DNA from: Temperatibacter sp965603205
Lineage (GTDB): Bacteria > Pseudomonadota > Alphaproteobacteria > Sphingomonadales > Kordiimonadaceae
NCBI GenBank assembly: GCA_965603205.1
Contig: CBFDCC010000002.1
Location: forward strand, 1 to 64,000
DNA length: 64,000 nt
Direction of reading: 5' to 3'
Shown: piece by piece, positions 52,835 through 60,574 of the stretch
How positions within the stretch are numbered: position 1 is the stretch's first letter
Layout: each line of letters opens with the position of its first letter
Notes under the pieces: generated by a model
What the model saw: only the letters and a program-made list of their open reading frames with translations
Databases searched by the model: none
What the model was told of the DNA's origin: nothing
Position numbers and translations under genes: made by a program

Positions 52835-53173
52835 TTATACTTTTTTCACGAACTCAGTCTTTAGCCCCATCTGGCCAACGCCCGGGACTTTACAGTCGAT
52901 ATCGTGATCACTATCTACAAGGCGGATATTTTTCACCTTAGTGCCTACTTTAACCACGAAGGATGATCCTTTGACCTTTAGGTCCTTGATCACTGTAATC
53001 GTATCGCCGTCAGATAAAATATTGCCGACTGAATCTTTAAACACTTTTACCTCTTCGCCTGCGGCTTCAGCACCGACCACCCATTCATGGGCGCATTCAG
53101 GGCAAACAAGCATTGTACCGTCTTCATACGTATAGATAGACGAACATTTTGGGCAGGCTGGTAATTCGCTCAT
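52835..53173 (-). CDS. yjdM: YjdM (PhnA) family zinc-ribbon protein
   Basis: The 112-residue protein has an N-terminal zinc ribbon (C7-x2-C10 and C24-x2-C27, CPKCSSIYTYEDGTMLVCPEC). A small SH3-like barrel follows with DGDTITVIKDLKVKGSS and the C-terminal DHDIDCKVPGVGQMGLKTEFVKKV, which is the family signature. The older name PhnA links it to phosphonates, but no phosphonate genes are here and the role is uncertain. It lies immediately upstream of the TonB receptor gene. Confidence 0.92.
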   Translation of the reverse strand: MSELPACPKCSSIYTYEDGTMLVCPECAHEWVVGAEAAGEEVKVFKDSVGNILSDGDTITVIKDLKVKGSSFVVKVGTKVKNIRLVDSDHDIDCKVPGVGQMGLKTEFVKKV

Positions 53174-53371
53174 GGCTAATCCTTTATATAATTGCGCAAT
53201 GTATAAGCCCTACGCCCCCTAATAACAAAGGAAAAATATCCTAATCACGCGCTTGTTAGTGAGCTATTAAACTCATGCTTAACAACTCAAAGAAATATAT
53301 TTAAAAATAAGGAGTCCCCATAATCACTTATTATTGTTAAGTTCCCCCATTATCTTAGAAAAGGGAATAAA

Positions 53372-53620
53372 ATGCTAAAAGCCATCATGATTAAAATTGA
53401 AGATATATATATCCCAGCGGCGCGAAAAGCTCAGCACGACCCTGAAAAGGTTGATGCCATTGTAGAAGATATGATGGAAGGTAATAAACAACGCCCCGCC
53501 AAGGTAAGAGAAGGCAAAGACCGTTATGTGCTAACTGAAGGCATAAACCGTCTTGAAGCATGTAAAAATGTTGGCGACACTGAAATTGAAGCCTATATCG
53601 TCCAAGCCCAAAAACATTAA
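53372..53620 (+). CDS. Small ParB/sulfiredoxin-fold protein
   Basis: The 82-residue protein matches the minimal ParB N-terminal/sulfiredoxin-like fold: IKIEDIYIPAARKAQHDPEKVDAIVEDMMEGNKQRPAKVREGKDRYVLTEGINRLEACKNVGDTEIEAYIV. The G-x-x-R-L-E-A motif is the nucleotide-binding loop equivalent. It has no DNA-binding helix-turn-helix, so it is not a partition protein. Similar stand-alone proteins occur in alphaproteobacteria with unknown roles. AGGGAATAAA gives the binding site for the start at 53372. It is a single gene. Confidence 0.82.
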   Translation: MLKAIMIKIEDIYIPAARKAQHDPEKVDAIVEDMMEGNKQRPAKVREGKDRYVLTEGINRLEACKNVGDTEIEAYIVQAQKH

Positions 53621-53624
53621 AATC

Positions 53625-54404
53625 TTATAATTTATCCAATTGGCGAATGATTATAAAGTCTTCACCGTTATCGCTATAGCGAACGGCCCTTACACCAAAG
53701 ACATCACGTAAATTTTTGTCACTTAAGATATCAGCCGCAGCACCCTGTCCAATCAGATTTCCCTTATCTATTAATATCAAGCGATCACAATATCTGAGCG
53801 CAAGATTTAGGTCATGCAAGACCACCAGCACGCCTTTATCCAATTTTGATTGCGTTTTTAAAATATCCATCACCTCTAATTGGTGCGATGGATCAAGCGA
53901 TGCCACAGGCTCATCAGCAAGAATATAATCTGTGTCAGTAGCGAGCACCCGCGCCAATAGCACCCGCGCACGCTCCCCGCCCGAAAGCGTTGTCACGGTG
54001 CGATCCTTTAAATGCGTACAATCCGTTAAGGCTATAGCCGTCTCAACCGCGGCCTTATCCTGTATGCTTAATTGTTGCCAAGGATTTAAATGCGGCACAC
54101 GCCCAAGCCCAACAATATGCTCGACAGTAAGCGGCCAATGCACGGGCGCACCCTGTGCTGCATAGGCGATCTTCTTTGCCCGCTCACTGGGTTTCATCGC
54201 ACCGATATCAACACCATCTAACACAACTGAACCATCATGGGTTTCCACCAAGCCTAATATGCTTTTTAGTAAACTACTTTTACCCGCACCATTAGGGCCA
54301 ATCAGGCCAATCATTTCACCCTTTGCTACATGAGCCGACACACCCCGTAAGATTTCAGCGTGACCAATGTTCAGGCTAATATTATTTATCTCTAATTTGC
54401 TCAT
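53625..54404 (-). CDS. btuD: Vitamin B12 ABC transporter ATP-binding protein
   Basis: The 259-residue FecE/BtuD-type ATPase has Walker A GLIGPNGAGKSSLLK, Q-loop AYAAQG, signature TTLSGGERARVLLARVLATDTDYILADEP and an H-loop (VVLHDLNLAL). The B12 assignment comes from the operon: riboswitch, btuB, binding proteins, permease. It overlaps btuC by 4 nt. It is the last gene of the operon. Confidence 0.92.
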   Translation of the reverse strand: MSKLEINNISLNIGHAEILRGVSAHVAKGEMIGLIGPNGAGKSSLLKSILGLVETHDGSVVLDGVDIGAMKPSERAKKIAYAAQGAPVHWPLTVEHIVGLGRVPHLNPWQQLSIQDKAAVETAIALTDCTHLKDRTVTTLSGGERARVLLARVLATDTDYILADEPVASLDPSHQLEVMDILKTQSKLDKGVLVVLHDLNLALRYCDRLILIDKGNLIGQGAAADILSDKNLRDVFGVRAVRYSDNGEDFIIIRQLDKL

Positions 54405-55390
54405 CGCATATTCTCACGTGTTTTAAAGACAATGTATAAAAAGACAGGCGCACCAATCATCGCAGTGAGCACACCCAACCGTAGTTCCGACATCAATTGT
54501 GGCATGCGCGCAATCATATCAGCGATCAGTAAAACACCAGCCCCCGTTAATGCGCTAGGTAAAAGGCTCTGGCGTGGATCGTAACCAACAAAAGGCCTGA
54601 CCATATGCGGCACAATCAACCCGATGAAACCAATCATCCCCGCCACCGCCACACCTGCGCCCACCATCATGGCAGTGCCGATAACGATCCTCATACGCAG
54701 AGCTTTTAAATTAATACCCAGCGAGGTCGCCACGTCACTGCCCAGCGCCAAGGCACTAAGGCCGCGCCCCGTGGGTAAAATCAGTAAAAAACCACCAACC
54801 ATAAAAGGCAGTACCAGCGTGACATCGTTCATCGATCTATTTTCTAATGAGCCGAGCATCCACATAACCATATCTTGCAGACTAAGCGGCGTGGGCGCAA
54901 AACTCATAGCAAGCGAGGCCAGCGCACCCGCTAGGCTAGAGATTGCCACCCCTGCTAAAATTAGTGTCAACACACTGGCATCACGTCGCGATAGCACCAA
55001 AAGAATAAAAGTAGCAGCCAAGGCAAAGCTCATAGCTGCTATGGGCAGTGCGTATATAAATACACTGGCAAAGCCATAATAAATAGCAAGAATGGCCCCA
55101 AGACTACTCGCCGCCGATACACCAAGAATACCAGGATCAGCCAGTGGATTTCTGAGCAAACCTTGCAGCGCTGCGCCTGACAAGCCTAAGCTGCTGCCAA
55201 TGAGCAAGGCAAGCAAGATACGCGGCAGACGCAGTTCCCGCACAATGATCACTGTCGTCTCATCAGCAGTTCCCATCAGGCCACCCCATACCTGCGATAC
55301 GGACAGAGTCACAGCCCCGCTCATCAATGCGGCAAATGATATCAGTAGCAAGAGTAAAATCAGTGAAATATATATCGGGTACTTCATCAT
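54401..55390 (-). CDS. btuC: Vitamin B12 ABC transporter permease
   Basis: The 329-residue FecCD-family permease has about ten helices, with family motifs RLPRILLALLIGSSLGLSGAALQGLLRNPLADPGILGVSAASSLGA and GLIVPHMVRPFVGYDPRQSLLPSALTGAGVLLIADMIAR. It overlaps the ATPase gene and the binding-protein gene by 4 nt each. FecCD permeases serve iron siderophores, heme or B12; the riboswitch points to B12. Confidence 0.93.
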   Translation of the reverse strand: MMKYPIYISLILLLLLISFAALMSGAVTLSVSQVWGGLMGTADETTVIIVRELRLPRILLALLIGSSLGLSGAALQGLLRNPLADPGILGVSAASSLGAILAIYYGFASVFIYALPIAAMSFALAATFILLVLSRRDASVLTLILAGVAISSLAGALASLAMSFAPTPLSLQDMVMWMLGSLENRSMNDVTLVLPFMVGGFLLILPTGRGLSALALGSDVATSLGINLKALRMRIVIGTAMMVGAGVAVAGMIGFIGLIVPHMVRPFVGYDPRQSLLPSALTGAGVLLIADMIARMPQLMSELRLGVLTAMIGAPVFLYIVFKTRENMR

Positions 55391-56259
55391 TGCGCCTCAC
55401 TTTTACGTTCAAACTGCTCGCGAATAGTCTCTGCGGCATCTACGACAAAAAGCCCATCACAGGCTAGATAGCTACCCGGCACATCAATGCGCCTAGTGCT
55501 TGCCAGCATATCACGAGCAAATTTATGATTATGGACGCCCCAATGATGTTGCGTCGCAGATTTAGAATCATAAAACCCCGTGATAAACAAATCAGGTTTT
55601 TTACTCACTAAATGCTCCAACGGTATAGGTGCCCACCCCTTATAGCCTATATTAGACATATAATTCTGCAACCCCGCCAAATTTATAAGAGCATCCATGG
55701 ATGTGCCAGCCCCTGTCGAATAGGCACCAGGGGTTAAATATATGGCTTGCTGCTCAAGTGGAGGAAGGGATTTTAATGCCGTATAACGCGCCTGAAGGTC
55801 TTCAATGATAACTTCACCGCGCCGCGCCTGCCCTATGGCTTGTGCTACCCTTTTTATCTTTAAGAAAGAGGCTTGCATGATAGCTTCACTTCCATCACTA
55901 GCTTTAAGTCCTTCAACATAATTGATGTTTAAAACTGGTACCTTCAATCGGTCTAGCAAGACGGATAGATGCGGCCCACCTGCCCATGTTCTAATGACCA
56001 AATCTGGTTTTAGCGCTAGAATCAAATCACTAGATGCCCGAACCTGTTTAATCCCCACTGCGCGATCGCGGTAATAAGAATGGCTATCTGTTGCCTCAAC
56101 AGACACGCCCACAATTTGATCTCTGTTGGCTAACCCCAGCACAAATTGATCAGCGCAATAATCCAGTGAGATAATGCGCTTAGGTTTTGCTATGACCTGA
56201 CTGGCTTGAGGCAGCACAAACACAAAGGTCAAAAATGCTAGTATAAATCTTACTGCCAT
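55387..56259 (-). CDS. btuF: Periplasmic cobalamin-binding protein BtuF
   Basis: The 290-residue class III substrate-binding protein has a signal peptide ending ASQVIAK. PKRIISLDYCADQFVLGLANRDQIVGVS and LILALKPDLVIRTWAGGPHLSVLLDRLKVPVL are typical of BtuF/FecB-type lobes joined by a rigid helix. It delivers the ligand to BtuC. Its start lies 10 nt inside the preceding gene. Confidence 0.85.
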   Translation of the reverse strand: MAVRFILAFLTFVFVLPQASQVIAKPKRIISLDYCADQFVLGLANRDQIVGVSVEATDSHSYYRDRAVGIKQVRASSDLILALKPDLVIRTWAGGPHLSVLLDRLKVPVLNINYVEGLKASDGSEAIMQASFLKIKRVAQAIGQARRGEVIIEDLQARYTALKSLPPLEQQAIYLTPGAYSTGAGTSMDALINLAGLQNYMSNIGYKGWAPIPLEHLVSKKPDLFITGFYDSKSATQHHWGVHNHKFARDMLASTRRIDVPGSYLACDGLFVVDAAETIREQFERKSEAQ

Positions 56260-57173
56260 TGATGCACCGCAACTGGCTTTTCAACGCCCTCTACAGGCAT
56301 CAAAGGGTGTATGTTTGGATGCAGGTGATGCGCTAGCAATTCTAAGCTATCGACAAGTCGCAGGCTTGGCCTGGAAAACAAAGCATTGCCATCAAATATA
56401 TGAATTACACATCCTTGCTCTTTCAATCTTGTTAGCCCTATTGCAGCTTCACAGCCTAATATCTCAGTCATGGTGCGGTCAACATCAAAACCACAGCAGG
56501 CAATGACCAACACATCTGGATTCATAGCGATCACTTCTTCCCAACTGGCTGTCCAAGATGGTGTTTTGGGCGTACCCATACTATCGACACCGCCAGCTAA
56601 GGTGATTAAATCATGCATCCAGTGGCCCGAAACAAAAGCAGGGTCAACCCAGTCAAGCACGACCGTTTTGGGCTTATCAGTCAAACGAGAACTACGCTTA
56701 AAAACAGTCTCAATACGGTCTTCATACGATTGGCGTAGCGTGGCGGCTAGTGCATCAAAACCTGTAGCGCCCCCTATTGCAGTTACAGTATCTAACACTT
56801 CTCCCAGCGTAAAAGGTTCTAAGTTAACAACTGTCGGCGTTGAAGATAGTGAACAGATTGCCTTGTCCACATCCTCACCATTAACAGCGCAGACATCACA
56901 CAATGCCTGCGTTAAAATTAAATCAGGTTTCAACTCTTCTAGCAGGGCAATATCTAGATCATAAAGTGCGCTACTCTGCTCTAACTCTGTGCGCACCACT
57001 GTATCAATCTCTTTTGATGTAGCATCCTTGGGAACGATACAGCTGGTTACGCGGGGCAGGTGCATCAAATGAGGTGGATAATCACATGCATGAGAAATAC
57101 CGACGAGTTGAGCTGAAAGCCCCATCGCATCTATCATTTCAGTTGCACTTGGTAAAAGTGATATCAATCTCAT
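56250..57173 (-). CDS. BtuF-like cobalamin-binding protein without signal peptide
   Basis: The 307-residue protein begins directly with the lobe sequence MRLISLLPSATEMIDAMGLSAQLVGISHACDYP, with no hydrophobic leader. ALLEELKPDLILTQALCDVCAVN, WEEVIAMNPDVLVIACCGFDVDRT and FDGNALFSRPSLRLVDSLELLAHHLHP are the remaining family blocks. This leaderless group occurs widely in B12-related operons and is presumed cytoplasmic. Several Cys (CDVC, CCG) may contact ligand. It lies 54 nt downstream of btuB and overlaps btuF by 10 nt. Confidence 0.82.
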   Translation of the reverse strand: MRLISLLPSATEMIDAMGLSAQLVGISHACDYPPHLMHLPRVTSCIVPKDATSKEIDTVVRTELEQSSALYDLDIALLEELKPDLILTQALCDVCAVNGEDVDKAICSLSSTPTVVNLEPFTLGEVLDTVTAIGGATGFDALAATLRQSYEDRIETVFKRSSRLTDKPKTVVLDWVDPAFVSGHWMHDLITLAGGVDSMGTPKTPSWTASWEEVIAMNPDVLVIACCGFDVDRTMTEILGCEAAIGLTRLKEQGCVIHIFDGNALFSRPSLRLVDSLELLAHHLHPNIHPLMPVEGVEKPVAVHQWQ

Positions 57174-57190
57174 TTTATATTCCCTTTGAA

Positions 57191-57212
57191 GGTGGGCACC
57201 ATAGTACCCACC
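57191..57212. other. Hairpin between btuB and the BtuF-like gene
   Basis: GGTGGGCA (57191-57198) pairs with TACCCACC (57205-57212) with one mismatch around a small loop. There is no T run in the direction of transcription, so it is more likely an mRNA-stabilising or processing hairpin than a terminator. Confidence 0.5.
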
Positions 57213-57227
57213 CCGTAACTTTACTCT

Positions 57228-59135
57228 TTAAAAAGTAACTCTTAGGCCTGCATAGGCACCAGCACCTGCTGTGCTATAACCATATACATCCTCATAAGTC
57301 TCATCCAGTGCATTTTCAACACGGCCATATAGACTAATCATGTCACTGATTTTATAATCAGCGGCGATACGGACAAGGGTGTAATTATCCATCACCATGC
57401 GCTTGGACTGCATGGGCCAAGGCGGATAAAACACATCCAAAGCCTTACCTGTGTAACTGGCTGACAAGTTCACACTTAACGCTTCGCTAACGAGCCAATT
57501 AATACTGATGGCACCATTATGCTCTGGACGGCGCAGTTCACGAATATCTCCGCCCATGCCGTCACCCTCTGTAGCGTTAATATAGCTATAGCTGGCACCG
57601 AAATACACACTATCACTTATCTGACCATCAACAGACAGTTCAACACCACTACGTTTGCTTTTCTCAGCCTTGTTTTGCGCTGTGAACATGAATGTAGCAG
57701 GATCAAAGGCAAAGCCGTTAATCTCGTCTGTTAAGCGCGTATTGAAATAGACCGCACTAGCCGTGATTTGATCCCAGCGATATTCTACGCCAATCTCATA
57801 GGCTTTTGCGTGTTCTGGTTTAACATCAGGATTACCAAGGAACTGATCTGCAAAGAAACCAAAACGCTCGATGAATGTTGGTGCTTTTTGGCCCTTAGAC
57901 ATATTGGCAAAAATGCGTGTCTTATCACTAAGCTTATAGGCACCACCAAGACGCCAACTTGTTACATCCTCAAAATCGCTATTATCATCACGACGTAAAC
58001 TTGCTGACAGCGTAAAGCCGTCCGTCAGGTCACCTACATAATCAGCAAGATAGCCAGTAACTTTCGTGCTTTGATCATGATTTGGATTACCCCAAGGAGA
58101 GGCAACACCGCGCTGAGAAAAATCAGTAGATTCATGATCGATAGCCAGTGTTAGGTCATGGCCATCTGTTATTTCAATCTGGTTATCCCAATACAGACCC
58201 ACACGCTCTGCTGCCGTTGTGCCACTAGACGCGCCAAAAGCAAAGTTAGCAATTTCAGTATCTAAATAGGTAACGCGCAGTCGCTCATTTAAGCGACCAT
58301 CAAATAACTTTGCTGTAATGGCTGAAGACAGGTATGTTTTTTTGGTATCAGTATAGTTATCACTATCTGACGGCAATCCCGTCATCCAGTCTGTGCTGTC
58401 AAAATTAGCTGTCGCATCATTATGGCGCGCACTCATTGACAGTTTAACATTTTCCGCTAAATCCACGGCACCACTAATATTAACTGTGGTGTTTTTATAC
58501 CCATCGGCCTCTTCGCCTGATCTCGATACATTGACGCCATCACTTTTGCTGTGGCCTAGTCCTGCGTTTAAACGCCAACCATTACCACTAGCACCCATAT
58601 TGCCACCAAAGCGTTTTGTATCAAAAGCTCCATATTCACCATAAACACTGGCATTAAATGGCTCAGTTGCTTTTTTGGTGATAATATTGATCACACCTGA
58701 CAAAGCGTCACTGCCCCACGCCGCTGACATAGGGCTGCGGATCACCTCGATACGCTCAATACTGGTCGCCATTAAATGCTCAAATTGGAACTCATCACCA
58801 GCAGCGGGATCATTCACTTCAACCCCATCAATTAATACTAATGTCTGATTAGCTTCACTGCCACGCAAACGTAGCTGCACAGTGCCACCAATAGAACCAC
58901 TAGAAGCTAGCCCAAGGCCCGGCACAGTTTTTAAATAATCTGCCACATGGGTAATTTGTCGCGCTTTGATGTCCTCAGCGCTAATAACTGTTACGGATGT
59001 GGGCGCACTTTGCGCACTAATAGCCGTGCGCGTTGCGGTAATTTCTATCTCATCAATAGTATTATCTTCAGAAGTCGCTGATATGCTAGTCAGCAAAAGT
59101 GCAGGCATCAGGCCTGCGTAGTTTATATATCTCAT
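57228..59135 (-). CDS. btuB: TonB-dependent vitamin B12 receptor BtuB
   Basis: The 635-residue outer-membrane receptor has a signal peptide followed by a TonB box-like EIEITATR (30-37). The plug contains TVISAEDIKARQITHVADYLKTVPGLGLASSGSIGGTVQLRLRGSEANQTLVLIDGVEVNDPAAG and the barrel ends GAYAGLRVTF. The plug wording and size match BtuB. ATG 59135 is preferred (family start MRYINYAG, GGAC upstream); the frame extends four codons to 59147. It is controlled by the cobalamin riboswitch just upstream. Confidence 0.93.
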   Translation of the reverse strand: MRYINYAGLMPALLLTSISATSEDNTIDEIEITATRTAISAQSAPTSVTVISAEDIKARQITHVADYLKTVPGLGLASSGSIGGTVQLRLRGSEANQTLVLIDGVEVNDPAAGDEFQFEHLMATSIERIEVIRSPMSAAWGSDALSGVINIITKKATEPFNASVYGEYGAFDTKRFGGNMGASGNGWRLNAGLGHSKSDGVNVSRSGEEADGYKNTTVNISGAVDLAENVKLSMSARHNDATANFDSTDWMTGLPSDSDNYTDTKKTYLSSAITAKLFDGRLNERLRVTYLDTEIANFAFGASSGTTAAERVGLYWDNQIEITDGHDLTLAIDHESTDFSQRGVASPWGNPNHDQSTKVTGYLADYVGDLTDGFTLSASLRRDDNSDFEDVTSWRLGGAYKLSDKTRIFANMSKGQKAPTFIERFGFFADQFLGNPDVKPEHAKAYEIGVEYRWDQITASAVYFNTRLTDEINGFAFDPATFMFTAQNKAEKSKRSGVELSVDGQISDSVYFGASYSYINATEGDGMGGDIRELRRPEHNGAISINWLVSEALSVNLSASYTGKALDVFYPPWPMQSKRMVMDNYTLVRIAADYKISDMISLYGRVENALDETYEDVYGYSTAGAGAYAGLRVTF

Positions 59136-59284
59136 AACAAAGTCCAACTATACGCCCTTTTAATAAAGGGCAATTAATAAAATACAGGGAGTTTGTCTTT
59201 GAACTGTCTGACAACCTCCGTGCAAACGGGGTTATCGCCTACACGGGGTGTATCCGTACTGAATGGTTGCTCCGACCTCCAGAT

Positions 59285-59478
59285 GGGCGACTAAATGGCA
59301 GGTCTCCTGGCTCGCAGATCAATCGTATAACCCTCACCTTCCCGGGATAAATCCCAGTGGCATTTGAGGCTACTCTCTGCATACAGTTACGGGCATAGCA
59401 ACGGATTTGATAGGTATCTACCTAACCGTTTTCCCTTTTCACCCCACAGGTCAGTGCGGGGAACCATCTGGCAGCACA
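59285..59478 (-). promoter_or_regulatory. Cobalamin (AdoCbl) riboswitch
   Basis: Read on the minus strand this region contains the B12 box GAGCCAGGAGACCTGCC (59297-59313), the core GCCACTGGGAT ahead of it, and the upstream pieces GATGGTTCCCCGCACT and AAAAGGGAAAACGGT of helices P2/P3. Order and spacing match the class I cobalamin riboswitch. It precedes btuB by about 150 nt and should repress the uptake operon when cobalamin is plentiful. A GC-rich hairpin between it and btuB (AACCCCGT...ACGGAGGTT, about 59210-59232) lacks a T run, so control at translation is as likely as at termination. Confidence 0.93.
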
Positions 59479-59517
59479 TCTAACTGATATTAGCTATAAA
59501 CACAAGAATAGTTTTGT

Positions 59518-60444
59518 TCATTTAGCATCGACCGCAGCAGCGGCTGCTGCCACATGACGGTGGTCGGTGCCGCAACAGCCGCCCAAGACTGATATATGCG
59601 GATGACGGTTCACTATATCAGCGATATAAGCGCCCCATTCTTGTGGATTACCATCATCGAGCTCGGTGGCATTATCAAGTTCAGCGTGGCTACACTTGGA
59701 TGCGTTACAGCGCAGCCCCTTAATGCGTGTGCCCCAATCACTGTCCGCGGCAAGCACATGATCAAAATGTTCAGGATGGGCACAATTGATCATATAATAA
59801 AGCGGGCCAATATCGGTTTGAATATCCACTTGATTGATCGCTGATTCTAGGCTCTGACCTGACGGCAAACGTCCATCCGTCTCAACTGTAAAAGCTATGG
59901 CTACAGGCACTCCCGCGGCTTTGGCGGCCTCAACTACCCCTATCGCCTCATCTGCGTATGTCATGGTCTGACCACAAACCATCTCAACGCCTGCGCTAAA
60001 GAGGGAATTTACTTGGGCACCATGAAAATCTGTTGCTTCTGCTGCCGTCATGACATCACCAATAGTATAACCATCACCGCGCGGCCCTACGCAGCCACTG
60101 ATCACCATATTTAAGTCATCATTTTCATCTCTGATGCTATGGAGCAGATCTATTGCTTTAACATTAAATGCCTTCATTGCATCAGCGTCATGTCCCAGTA
60201 GCTTACCCCAATCCCCACTCGCCCGCCATGTGGGGGATTCTAGGATAAATCCATAGTCATGATTCCGCGCTACAGTCATATAATTATCGTAATATGAACG
60301 AATACGCTCTGTACCTGCTTCATCTTTTAATTGATCAAACAACGCGAAATGCGGCAGGTCTATTCCCTGATGAAAAATCATCGACGTCTCAGCGCCACCG
60401 TCGGTTAGGAATATAGCCTCATTCAATTGGTCTAATAGTGTCAT
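59518..60444 (-). CDS. Homocysteine S-methyltransferase family protein
   Basis: The 308-residue zinc methyltransferase has LTDGGAETSMIFHQGIDLPHFALF at the N-terminus, MINCAHPEHF with the first zinc Cys and LGGCCGTDHRH with the other two. Such single-domain enzymes transfer a methyl group from S-methylmethionine or a betaine to homocysteine without B12. Start 60444 has GGGAGG about 10 nt upstream; the frame opens ten codons earlier. It ends only 40 nt before the cobalamin riboswitch. A link between B12-independent methionine supply and B12 uptake is suggestive but unproven. Confidence 0.88.
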   Translation of the reverse strand: MTLLDQLNEAIFLTDGGAETSMIFHQGIDLPHFALFDQLKDEAGTERIRSYYDNYMTVARNHDYGFILESPTWRASGDWGKLLGHDADAMKAFNVKAIDLLHSIRDENDDLNMVISGCVGPRGDGYTIGDVMTAAEATDFHGAQVNSLFSAGVEMVCGQTMTYADEAIGVVEAAKAAGVPVAIAFTVETDGRLPSGQSLESAINQVDIQTDIGPLYYMINCAHPEHFDHVLAADSDWGTRIKGLRCNASKCSHAELDNATELDDGNPQEWGAYIADIVNRHPHISVLGGCCGTDHRHVAAAAAAVDAK

Positions 60445-60508
60445 AACCCGACCTCCCAGTAGAATTAGGCTCACTATAGCATATTTTAACCAACAATTTA
60501 AGCTGGTG

Positions 60509-60547
60509 ATAAAAATGGGCTACTGCTTGAGATAGCAATAGCCCATT
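60509..60547 (-). terminator. Terminator of the Met-rich TonB receptor gene
   Basis: On the minus strand, AATGGGCTA (60547-60539) pairs perfectly with TAGCCCATT (60522-60514), with extra TGC/GCA pairing inside, followed by a run of T residues. Confidence 0.9.
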
Positions 60548-60574
60548 TCATTGGTTTTTAGACTATTTTATACT

